Shown: piece by piece, positions 1-7,163 of the stretch
Numbering within the stretch: the stretch's first letter is position 1
Layout: each line of letters opens with the position of its first letter
Assembly (NCBI GenBank): GCA_035530375.1
Contig: DATKUY010000049.1
Span: 1 to 64,000, forward strand
Length of the DNA stretch: 64,000 bases
Reading direction: 5' to 3'
From: Sulfuricella sp035530375
GTDB taxonomy: Bacteria > Pseudomonadota > Gammaproteobacteria > Burkholderiales > Sulfuricellaceae
Notes under the pieces: model-generated
Seen by the model: only the letters and a program-made list of their open reading frames with translations
Told to the model about the DNA's origin: nothing
The model's database searches: none
Made by a program: the position numbers and the translations under genes

Positions 1-745
1 TGGCAAACCATTTCTTGCCCAGTGCGTCATCGGTCTGGATGCTGTCGCGCCAGGTGCCGATTACGGCCATGTCGGAACGCTGAATCGAGTTGACGCAGTC
101 GTTCGGGCAGCCGGAGAACTTGAACTTGAACTTGTATGGCAGCGCAGGGCGGTGCATGTCGTCGAGGAAGTTGTTCACCGTGGAACGCAGCGCGCGGCCT
201 TCATCGTAGCAGGACTGCTCGCACCGTGCGGCGCCGACGCAGGACATCGAGGTGCGCACGGCAGGGCCGGCACCACCCAGATCGAAACCCATTTCGTTGA
301 GTTCGTCAAAGGCTACTTGCACGTTGGCAGTGGTGGCGCCCTGGAACATGATGTCGCCAGACTGGCCGTGGAAAGCGATCAGGCCGGAGCCGTGCTTTTC
401 CCACACATCGCAGAACTTGCGCAGCAGTTCGGTGGTGTAGTGCATGCCGGCGGGCGGCATGATGCGCAGGGTGTGGAACTCGGCCGCATCCGGAAACAGC
501 GGCTTTTCGTTTTCATCCTTGAGTTCGGTGAAACGCGGGATCACGCCGCCGCCATAACCGAACACACCGACGGTACCGCCCTTCCAGTAACCTTTTTTGG
601 TTTTGTAGGAAGTTTCCAGTTGACCCATCAGGTCAACCATCATGTCGTTGTCTTTGGCCAGGCGCTTGAGGCCGGTTACAAAGCTGGGCCAGGGGCCGCT
701 TTCCAGCTGATCAAGCATTGGCGTGTCGTATTGTTTCTTGGCCAT
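1..745 (-). CDS. dsrA: Dissimilatory sulfite reductase alpha subunit, partial (3' end outside window)
   Basis: The reading frame opens at ATG 745 (minus) with MAKKQYDTPMLDQLESGPWP, a typical DsrA N-terminus, and runs off the left edge, giving about 248 residues. The siroheme-[4Fe-4S] ligands are visible as CVGAARCEQSC and, further on, CPNDC. DsrA pairs with DsrB in the cytoplasm; in sulfur oxidisers the enzyme runs in reverse, turning sulfane sulfur delivered by DsrC into sulfite. GGAG lies about 10 bases before the start. The remainder of the gene and presumably dsrB and the other dsr genes lie outside the window, so the oxidative direction is inferred from the betaproteobacterial setting and the sulfur-carrier genes next door. 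Confidence 0.95.
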   Translation of the reverse strand, partial: MAKKQYDTPMLDQLESGPWPSFVTGLKRLAKDNDMMVDLMGQLETSYKTKKGYWKGGTVGVFGYGGGVIPRFTELKDENEKPLFPDAAEFHTLRIMPPAGMHYTTELLRKFCDVWEKHGSGLIAFHGQSGDIMFQGATTANVQVAFDELNEMGFDLGGAGPAVRTSMSCVGAARCEQSCYDEGRALRSTVNNFLDDMHRPALPYKFKFKFSGCPNDCVNSIQRSDMAVIGTWRDSIQTDDALGKKWFA

Positions 746-1242
746 GTCTTTATATCTCCAATAAAAATTTGAAACGGACGCATGTTCCAGTTTTGCCCGG
801 CAAAGCTGCCAGCATCCTGAAATTGAAAACCTCAAAATCCAGCGGTCGAAACTCTATCCGCCCTAGCGCACCCCTATACTCAACAAATCTGTTTCATAAC
901 GAAGCCGCACCAACATCTTACGAATACTACCGCCAACAAACTGCATCTTTCCATCGTTCATCGTGGGTGGCGCATACTACCCATTAGGGTTACTCCACCC
1001 CCCCCTACTTGGGATGAACCCAAAGGCCACTTGATTCAGAACGGGCCTATCCCCATAATAATATGCACTGTAGCGCTTACGGAATCCATATCGGTCAAGC
1101 TGATTTTGCAGCCACCGCTCCGCGATGAAAGAGGGCGAGTTTGCTAAATATTCGCGGTGCGGTCAAGTGGCATGGACAATCAACGACTTTTGTCAATGCT
1201 TCAGTCTGCGATCAGACTTATCAACTACAACAGGCCCACTCA
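746..1242. other. Divergent intergenic region between dsrA and the plus-strand sulfur operon
   Basis: About 500 bases without a convincing gene. It must hold the leftward dsrA promoter and the rightward promoter for the operon starting near 1243. A pyrimidine-rich stretch lies around 1000-1015 and an A/T-rich patch around 1054-1065. The in-frame TTG at 1141 would lengthen the next gene by 34 codons; I do not favour it because the encoded extension looks like non-coding sequence. Confidence 0.6.
1031..1059 (+). promoter_or_regulatory. Candidate sigma-70 promoter for the rightward sulfur operon
   Basis: TTGATT at 1031-1036 and CATAAT at 1054-1059 are separated by 17 bases, each close to consensus. 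It points toward the genes starting at 1243. The long leader it would create is unexplained, so the call is tentative. Confidence 0.35.
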
Positions 1243-1473
1243 ATGGCAACTGAAGAAATTACGAAACTCGACAAGTTCGCTGCCACGCCCTTCCGGCAGG
1301 ATATCGAGCTGCAGCACGTCGATCACGAAGCGGGCTTTTCCACGCTGCGAATAAGAATCCGCGAAGCAAAGCGCTTCACCATCTTCGATATCGACGAGCA
1401 TACCGCCGAACATTGGGGGCGCGCTCTGCTGGAATGGGCGGAAACGCGCAAAACCGAAGGGGCGCCAAAATAG
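1243..1473 (+). CDS. Small conserved-looking protein of unknown function, dsr-linked
   Basis: A 76-residue protein starting MATEEITKLDKFAATPF. It is mostly polar, with a patch (RIRIREAKRFTIFDID) that looks like paired beta strands, and no cysteine, signal peptide or membrane segment. I do not recognise the family with confidence. The ATG at 1243 is chosen over an upstream TTG at 1141; no strong Shine-Dalgarno precedes it. It is the first gene of a plus-strand run with the Cas6-like gene 20 bases downstream, so it probably belongs to the dsr-associated accessory set. Confidence 0.6.
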   Translation: MATEEITKLDKFAATPFRQDIELQHVDHEAGFSTLRIRIREAKRFTIFDIDEHTAEHWGRALLEWAETRKTEGAPK

Positions 1474-1493
1474 GCTGGCCAATTGAAAGCGGC

Positions 1494-2114
1494 ATGATCA
1501 ACCCCGACGTTGACGACTCCGCCGTAACCGACATCTGCTTCGAATTGCAGGGCACGCTTCTGCCTCGCGACCACAGCTACCCGCTATTCCTCGAATTGTC
1601 GCGCCTGCTACCCTGGCTGCCCGGCGAAGAACTGGCCGCCGTTCACCCCATCCAGGCGGCGGAAACGGGCAAGGACGACCTGCTCATATTAAACCGCCGC
1701 ACCAAGCTGGTGATTCGCATCCCCGTTGAACGCGAAACAGACCTGGCGAAACTGACCGGCCAGACGATCGAAGTCGGCGGTTTCAAGCTGACTATCGGCA
1801 AAGGCAAGGCCAAACCCCTGACACGCCACACGCCGCTTTACGCCCATTGCGTCACCACCGGCAGCACGGGCGAGGAAGGCTTCACCCGCGACCTGATCCG
1901 CATGCTGGACGAATTGCATATCACCTGCCGCTTCATCTGCGGCAGACGGCAAACCCTCACCACCGCAGAGGGCGTGACTTATGGCTATAGCCTGATGCTG
2001 TACGACCTGCCGGTGGAACAATCCATTCTGGTGCAGCAGCGCGGCATGGGCGGCAATCGTAAAATCGGCTGCGGCATTTTCATTCCGCACAAATCCACCG
2101 CCGCTCTGGTGTAA
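1494..2114 (+). CDS. Cas6/Cmx6-like RAMP-fold protein, stand-alone
   Basis: A 206-residue protein. The N-terminal part (about residues 10-55: ICFELQGTLLPRDHSYPLF, then a LSRLLPWL helix and HPIQ) and the C-terminal glycine-rich RQRGMGG-type loop ending in GCGIFIP resemble the Cas6/Cmx6 (type I-MYXAN) branch of RAMP endoribonucleases, which cut CRISPR precursor RNA. His27 in PRDHSY is a possible catalytic histidine. There is no CRISPR array or other cas gene in the window; its neighbours are dsrA and a DsrC-family gene. A role in RNA cleavage or binding tied to sulfur metabolism is therefore inference. ATG 1494 is preferred because the upstream in-frame residues overlap the preceding gene. Confidence 0.65.
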   Translation: MINPDVDDSAVTDICFELQGTLLPRDHSYPLFLELSRLLPWLPGEELAAVHPIQAAETGKDDLLILNRRTKLVIRIPVERETDLAKLTGQTIEVGGFKLTIGKGKAKPLTRHTPLYAHCVTTGSTGEEGFTRDLIRMLDELHITCRFICGRRQTLTTAEGVTYGYSLMLYDLPVEQSILVQQRGMGGNRKIGCGIFIPHKSTAALV

Positions 2115-2165
2115 AATAAGCAACGTTTCACTTTTTACCAACCAACTCTCACAGGAGGAATCAAA

Positions 2166-2495
2166 ATGGCATATGTTGTTAATGGCGTTGAACTCGAAAC
2201 CGACGAAGAAGGCTACCTGTTGGAGCCGGATTACAGTGACGAGGTCGTTCCGGTGATCGCCGCTGCCGAAGGCATCGCGATGAACGACGAACGCTGGGCA
2301 GTCGTCAACTACATGCGCGAGCAATACAAGGAACACGGCCACACCCCGACGTTCCGCAACATGTTGAAAGATTGGGAAAAAATTCGCCCAGGCACCGACA
2401 GCAAATACCTTTACACCCAGTTCCCGGAAATGCCGGCCAAGCAGGCCGCCAAGGTAGCCGGCCTGCCCAAGCCTTATGGCAAAGGCGGATACTAA
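2166..2495 (+). CDS. DsrC/TusE-family protein lacking both C-terminal cysteines (RspA-like)
   Basis: 109 residues, opening MAYVVNGVELETDEEGYL and containing the DsrC-fold core (WAVVNYMREQYKEHGHTPTF). DsrC normally ends in a flexible arm with two cysteines and TusE keeps one. Here the arm ends AGLPKPYGKGGY and the whole protein has no cysteine, so it cannot carry persulfide sulfur the way DsrC does. The literature names such cysteine-free homologues RspA and suggests a regulatory role. A very strong Shine-Dalgarno (AGGAGGA, 2153-2159) implies high expression. Confidence 0.85.
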   Translation: MAYVVNGVELETDEEGYLLEPDYSDEVVPVIAAAEGIAMNDERWAVVNYMREQYKEHGHTPTFRNMLKDWEKIRPGTDSKYLYTQFPEMPAKQAAKVAGLPKPYGKGGY

Positions 2496-2502
2496 CGTCT
2501 GG

Positions 2503-2578
2503 CAATGGGTAATGGGCGATGGGTGTAACCCGCGCCCTGCCCTACCCCTCCCGCATCACCCATTACTCATCGCCCCAT
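2503..2578. repeat. Imperfect inverted repeat of GGGTAATGGGCGATG-type units
   Basis: The left arm (about 2503-2524) is the imperfect reverse complement of 2554-2578, both made of reiterated G/A/T-rich 7-8-mers. The right end runs into the ATG of the next gene at 2577. A related element lies at 31648-31726. Confidence 0.6.
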
Positions 2579-3425
2579 GAAGCACACCACTCTCGTTTCC
2601 GCCGAAGAACTGGCGCAGCATCTCGACGACCAGGACTGGATCATCTTCGACTGCCGCTTCACGCTCACCGATCCCGAAGCGGGGCTCCGCGCCTACCAGC
2701 ACGGCCACATCCCGAACGCCCGCTACGCCCATCTGGACAACGACCTTTCTTCTCCCGTCACACCGGCCAGCGGCCGTCACCCATTGCCCGATCCGCAACT
2801 TTTCGCTGAAAAGCTGGGGCGATGGGGCGTTGACGAAACGAAACAAATCGTGGTGTATGACGACAGTTTCGGCTCAATGGCGGTCAGGATGTGGTGGCTG
2901 TTGCGCTGGCTCGGCCACGATGCCGTTGCCCTGCTCGATGGCGGACTGCCCGGCTGGATGCGGCAAAAACTGCCGGTCAACGCGGAGTCTCCGAAAATAA
3001 CGCCAACCCGATTCACCCCCCATCTGCAAAATGCCTTATGGGTGGATGCCGCCGAGGTTGAGCGGGCCCGCCAGAACAAAACCAGGCTGGTGCTCGACGC
3101 CCGCCCGGAAGACCGCTTCAGCGGCGAGCGGGAGCCGCTGGACAAGATTGCCGGCCATATTCCGGGCTCCATCAACTGGACTTTCGAGGAAAATATCGAT
3201 TTCGACGGCACCTATCTGCCCGCCGAAGAGCTGCGCGAAGCCTACCTCAACCTGCTGCACGGCATCGCGCCGGAACAGGCAATCCACACCTGCGGCTCCG
3301 GCGTCACCGCCTGTCACAATATTCTCGCCATGGAAATCGCCGGCTTGCCGGGCAGCAAGCTGTACCCAGGGTCATGGAGCGAATGGATCGCCGATCCGAC
3401 CCGCCCAGTCGCCACCGGAGAATGA
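2577..3425 (+). CDS. Two-domain sulfurtransferase (rhodanese / 3-mercaptopyruvate sulfurtransferase type)
   Basis: 282 residues with tandem rhodanese domains. The N-terminal domain (about 1-130; FDCRFTLTDPEAG, VYDDSFGSMAVRMWWLLRWLG) is the inactive one. The C-terminal domain carries the active-site loop CGSGVTACHN near residue 238, the form common to SseA/TST-type enzymes. It would move sulfane sulfur from thiosulfate or mercaptopyruvate to a thiol acceptor in the cytoplasm. Its place beside dsrA and the DsrC-family gene suggests it feeds the sulfur relay. No Shine-Dalgarno is evident, and the start codon sits in the end of an inverted repeat. Which donor it prefers cannot be read from sequence. 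Confidence 0.88.
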   Translation: MKHTTLVSAEELAQHLDDQDWIIFDCRFTLTDPEAGLRAYQHGHIPNARYAHLDNDLSSPVTPASGRHPLPDPQLFAEKLGRWGVDETKQIVVYDDSFGSMAVRMWWLLRWLGHDAVALLDGGLPGWMRQKLPVNAESPKITPTRFTPHLQNALWVDAAEVERARQNKTRLVLDARPEDRFSGEREPLDKIAGHIPGSINWTFEENIDFDGTYLPAEELREAYLNLLHGIAPEQAIHTCGSGVTACHNILAMEIAGLPGSKLYPGSWSEWIADPTRPVATGE

Positions 3426-3432
3426 GACCCCA

Positions 3433-4014
3433 ATGAAGCCTATACGGGTAAAGACAAACTGGTTCAAGGACGGCGGCCAGCCCAGAGACCCCGCGGAAAC
3501 GGCATCGGTGCTGGCACTGACCCTGTGGAAACTGGCGGACAGATTCACCGAAAATCTATCCAAAGCGGATTACGATATCGTCACCCCGCAACGCGGCTTC
3601 CTGCTGATGGCAGAGTTCCTTGCCTTCGAGGTTCAGTACGCCGATCGCCTTGCCTACAACCGGATCGACGATATGACACGCGGCGCGTTGATTCAGGCGC
3701 TGGCCAAGCGCCTGGCCGAGTTCATGGAAGAAAACATCCGCGAACTCGTGCCCGAAGACGACGAAGGCTACGATTACCAGGCCGGCTTCATCGACTTGCT
3801 TAACCGCCGCCTGGTGGATTACGCCACCTTCGACCTGGTTGACGAAAAACCCACTTTCGCCACACTGCGCTACCTCGGCAACTGCATCCGCGACGTCATG
3901 GACAGACGCGACCAGCCCTGGATCATCGACCAGATCATGGAAATCGAGTCACCGGCAGCGATTGAAACCATCCAGAAAACGATGCGCGGACTACTTGAAA
4001 CAGAAGCCGAATAG
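3433..4014 (+). CDS. Hypothetical helical protein, dsr-linked
   Basis: 193 residues starting MKPIRVKTNWFKDGGQPRDP. It is rich in charged residues with amphipathic helices (FLLMAEFLAFEVQYADRLAY; LIQALAKRLAEFMEEN), no signal peptide, no membrane segment and no cysteine-based motif except one Cys in YLGNCIRD. I do not recognise a family. It starts 7 bases after the sulfurtransferase stop, so the two are almost certainly cotranscribed, and it is the last gene of the plus-strand run; ppdK converges on it. Confidence 0.75.
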   Translation: MKPIRVKTNWFKDGGQPRDPAETASVLALTLWKLADRFTENLSKADYDIVTPQRGFLLMAEFLAFEVQYADRLAYNRIDDMTRGALIQALAKRLAEFMEENIRELVPEDDEGYDYQAGFIDLLNRRLVDYATFDLVDEKPTFATLRYLGNCIRDVMDRRDQPWIIDQIMEIESPAAIETIQKTMRGLLETEAE

Positions 4015-4091
4015 CCATAAAAAACCCGCCTGAATTTACCTGGCAAGCGATTGGGTAAAAAACAACTCGACTGGTCTTACCACTCGGCTTC

Positions 4092-6884
4092 TCAGCTGGG
4101 ATCCCGATACTGGCTTTCCAATAGTTTGGCCTGCGCCGCCGCCAGGCGCGCGATTGGCACACGCGGGCCGGAACAGGACACGTAGTTGAGGCCGATGTGA
4201 TGGCAGAAACTGATCGAGCCGGGATGTCCGCCATGCTCGCCACATATGCCTATCTTCAGGTCTGAGCGGGTTTGGCGCCCCTTTTCCACCGCGATCTTCA
4301 TCAACTGCCCCACCCCTTTTATGTCCAGCACCTCGAACGGGTTATCCTCCAGGATGCCCGCCTTCATGTAATCCGGCAGAAATTTATTCTCGGCATCCTC
4401 GCGCGAAAACGAGAACGTCGCCTGGGTCAGATCGTTGGTGCCGAACGAGAAGAACTCGGCGGTTTCCGCAAGACGGGCGGCACGGACACAGGCACGCACC
4501 ACTTCGATCATGCTGCCGAACTTGAAGTTGAGCTTGATCTTGTACTTGGCCTCCACTTCCTCGCGGATCGCCTCGACATAGCCATGGATATACTTCAGTT
4601 CCTCCACCGTCGCCAATTGCGGCACCATGATTTCGGGCACCACCGTGATGCCGGTCTGTGCGCACTCGGCCGCCGCTTCCAGGATGGCGCGGATCTGCAT
4701 TGAATAAATTTCAGGATACGTAATGCCCAGGCGCACGCCGCGATGCCCCAGCATGGGGTTGACTTCGGAGAGTGCGCGCACCTTGTGCAGCACCTTTTCC
4801 TTTTTGGTGATGACGTCCTCTTCCAGGTGAGAATCCTTGAACTCCGTCAGTCCGACCATCAGCTTGTCCAGCCCGCTGGAATATTGTTGATAGAGTTTCG
4901 GATTGAGCAGTTTCAGGGTATCCGGCAGCTCCTCCAACCCTTTGATCGTGTCACGCAAATGATGCAGGTGGGATATCTCGACTTCAAGCTGCGCAGCACT
5001 GGGCAGGAATTCATGCAGCGGCGGATCGAGCAGGCGCACCGTCACCGGCAGGCCGGCCATTGCCTTGAAAATCCCCTTGAAATCGTCGCGCTGGATCGGA
5101 AACAGTCGGTCGAGCGCCGACTGCCGTTCATCCGGCGTGTCCGCCAGAATCATGTCCTGCACAATGGGCAAGCGGTCGGTTGCGTTGAACATGCGCTCGG
5201 TGCGGCACAAGCCGATCCCCATGGCGCCAAAATTGCGCGCGCGCTGAGCGTCCTTGGGGGTGTCGGCATTGGCCATCACTTTCAGGCGTGACGTATCGTC
5301 CGCCCACGCCAGCAGGGTCGCCAGATCCTCGGAAAACTCCGGCTCCACGGTCGGCACCGTACCGGCATAGACTTTGCCGGTGCTGCCGTCGATGGTGAGG
5401 ATATCGCCCTCGTGCAGAGTCATGCTGCCCACCATGGCACGCCGGGCATTCACGTCCACATGGATATTTTCGCAGCCCGACACGCAAGGTTTGCCCATGC
5501 CGCGGGCAACCACAGCAGCGTGCGAAGTCTTGCCCCCGCGCGAAGTCAAAATACCCTGCGCCGCAAAGAAACCGTGGATGTCCTCCGGCTTGGTTTCCTC
5601 GCGCACCAGGATGATTTTCTCGCCGGCACGGCCCCGCGCCTCGGCGGTATCCGCATCAAATACGATCAGTCCGGAAGCTGCGCCGGGAGAAGCCGGCAGC
5701 CCCGTAGCCAGCGGCTGCCCCTTGAAGTCGTGAGAAAGCTGCGGCACCAGAAGCTGTTCCAGCACGATGGGCTGAACGCGCAGCAACGCCTGCTCTCTGG
5801 CAATCAATCCCTCGTTGAACATTTCCACCGAGGTACGCACCATGGCGTGCGCATTCATCTTGCCGTTGCGGGTCTGCAGGCAGTAGAGATGGCCTTTCTC
5901 TATGGTGAACTCAAAGTCCTGCACTTCGTGGTAGTGCTTTTCCAGGCGGTCATGCAGCACCAGCAACTGCCGATAGATTTCCGGCATTTCCTCAGCCATT
6001 TCGGCAATCGGCTTGGGCGTGCGAATGCCGGCCACCACATCCTCGCCCTGGGCATTGGTGAGGTATTCGCCGAAAATCTGGTTTTCGCCGGTGCCGGGAT
6101 TGCGCGTAAAACCCACGCCGGTGCCGGAGTCGTTGCCCATGTTGCCGAACACCATGGTACAAATGTTGACTGCCGTGCCATTGGCCATTTCCCTGGTAAT
6201 CTTGAACTCGCGTCGATAGTCCACGGCCCGCTTGCCGGACCAGGAACGGAACACCGCCTGGACAGCAATTTCCAGTTGCTCGTAGACATCCTGCGGAAAT
6301 GGCTTACCGGTATGTTTCTGCACCACAAACAGGAATTCGGCGGCAAGCTCCTTGAGATTTTCGGCGGTCAAATCCACGTCCTGCGTGACGCCCGCCGCCG
6401 CCTTCATGGCGTTCATTTTTTCATCAAAAGCCTCGTCCGGCACGTCCAGGGCAATCTTGCCGTACAACTGGATGAAACGGCGGTAGGTGTCATAGCTGAA
6501 GCGCGGATTGCCGGTCAGCTTGATCAAGCCCTGCAAGGTACCTTCGTTGAGGCCGAGGTTGAGAATGGTATCCATCATGCCCGGCATCGACATTGCCGAG
6601 CCGGAGCGTACCGACACCAGCAGGGGGTTGGCGGCATTGCCGAAATCCTTGCCGGTTTTCTTTTCCAGCGCCGTTATGTGAGTCCTGATCTCATCCATCA
6701 ACCCTGCCGGCAGATGGCTCTTGTCCAGGTAAGCGAGGCAGGCATCGGTGGTAATGACGAAGCCCGGTGGCACATCCAGCCCGATCTGCGTCATCTCGCA
6801 CAGGTTGGCGCCCTTGCCGCCCAGCAGCATCTTGTTTTTTCCATCGCCCTCTTCGAAGGCATAGACGTATTTTTTCTTGCTCAT
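4092..6884 (-). CDS. ppdK: Pyruvate, phosphate dikinase
   Basis: 930 residues, slightly longer than the usual 870-910. It interconverts pyruvate + ATP + Pi and phosphoenolpyruvate + AMP + PPi in the cytosol. The N-terminal ATP-grasp domain opens with YAFEEGDG and LLGGKGANLCEMT; the phosphohistidine swivelling domain contains GGKTSHAAVVARGMGKPCVSG (near residues 450-470); the C-terminal barrel has GTNDLTQATFSFSREDA and ICGEHGGHP. Most likely gluconeogenic or PPi-linked in a chemolithoautotroph. Single gene behind its own promoter, with an intrinsic terminator of the preceding transcript just upstream. Confidence 0.96.
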   Translation of the reverse strand: MSKKKYVYAFEEGDGKNKMLLGGKGANLCEMTQIGLDVPPGFVITTDACLAYLDKSHLPAGLMDEIRTHITALEKKTGKDFGNAANPLLVSVRSGSAMSMPGMMDTILNLGLNEGTLQGLIKLTGNPRFSYDTYRRFIQLYGKIALDVPDEAFDEKMNAMKAAAGVTQDVDLTAENLKELAAEFLFVVQKHTGKPFPQDVYEQLEIAVQAVFRSWSGKRAVDYRREFKITREMANGTAVNICTMVFGNMGNDSGTGVGFTRNPGTGENQIFGEYLTNAQGEDVVAGIRTPKPIAEMAEEMPEIYRQLLVLHDRLEKHYHEVQDFEFTIEKGHLYCLQTRNGKMNAHAMVRTSVEMFNEGLIAREQALLRVQPIVLEQLLVPQLSHDFKGQPLATGLPASPGAASGLIVFDADTAEARGRAGEKIILVREETKPEDIHGFFAAQGILTSRGGKTSHAAVVARGMGKPCVSGCENIHVDVNARRAMVGSMTLHEGDILTIDGSTGKVYAGTVPTVEPEFSEDLATLLAWADDTSRLKVMANADTPKDAQRARNFGAMGIGLCRTERMFNATDRLPIVQDMILADTPDERQSALDRLFPIQRDDFKGIFKAMAGLPVTVRLLDPPLHEFLPSAAQLEVEISHLHHLRDTIKGLEELPDTLKLLNPKLYQQYSSGLDKLMVGLTEFKDSHLEEDVITKKEKVLHKVRALSEVNPMLGHRGVRLGITYPEIYSMQIRAILEAAAECAQTGITVVPEIMVPQLATVEELKYIHGYVEAIREEVEAKYKIKLNFKFGSMIEVVRACVRAARLAETAEFFSFGTNDLTQATFSFSREDAENKFLPDYMKAGILEDNPFEVLDIKGVGQLMKIAVEKGRQTRSDLKIGICGEHGGHPGSISFCHHIGLNYVSCSGPRVPIARLAAAQAKLLESQYRDPS

Positions 6885-6929
6885 AAGTGATATCCCTGTT
6901 TTTTCTTAGTGGGCGAACAGTCCAATCAA

Positions 6930-6938
6930 ATCATAGCA
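6930..6938 (-). promoter_or_regulatory. Candidate extended -10 promoter of ppdK
   Basis: On the minus strand the sequence reads TGCTATGAT, an extended -10 (TGn plus TATGAT), about 45 bases before the ppdK start. No good -35 is present, because that position is occupied by the T-run of the upstream terminator. Confidence 0.4.
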
Positions 6939-6948
6939 CGCACGCAAC

Positions 6949-6982
6949 AAAAAAATGCGCCCTGCGTAATCGCAGCGGCGCA
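6949..6982 (-). terminator. Rho-independent terminator of the parE-parC transcript
   Basis: On the minus strand the stem TGCGCC-(G)-CTGCG, loop ATTA, and CGCAG-GGCGCA is followed by seven T residues. It lies about 180 bases past the parC stop and just before the ppdK promoter. Confidence 0.85.
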
Positions 6983-7163
6983 CGTTTATCGCTATTACCG
7001 AAATATACAAACGAGCAAAACACCCATGCAATTTTATTTTTTCATTTATTATCCAATAACATATACACAGTACGTCCGCAGCAGACAAACACCTGACTCA
7101 TGCAACTCATTTATATGACACAATCATTCAATGGCCGGCAAGACGCACTTTTTAACGCCCCCA

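Noticed and set aside
152..772. 206-residue plus-strand ORF at the left edge
   Set aside because: It lies antisense to a clear DsrA reading frame; composition reflects the complement of the real gene.
4015..4091. Possible bidirectional terminator between the 193-residue gene and ppdK
   Set aside because: There are A-runs but no stable stem can be drawn by eye.
5412..6890. 492-residue plus-strand ORF
   Set aside because: Fully antisense to ppdK, whose motifs are intact; a GC-driven shadow.
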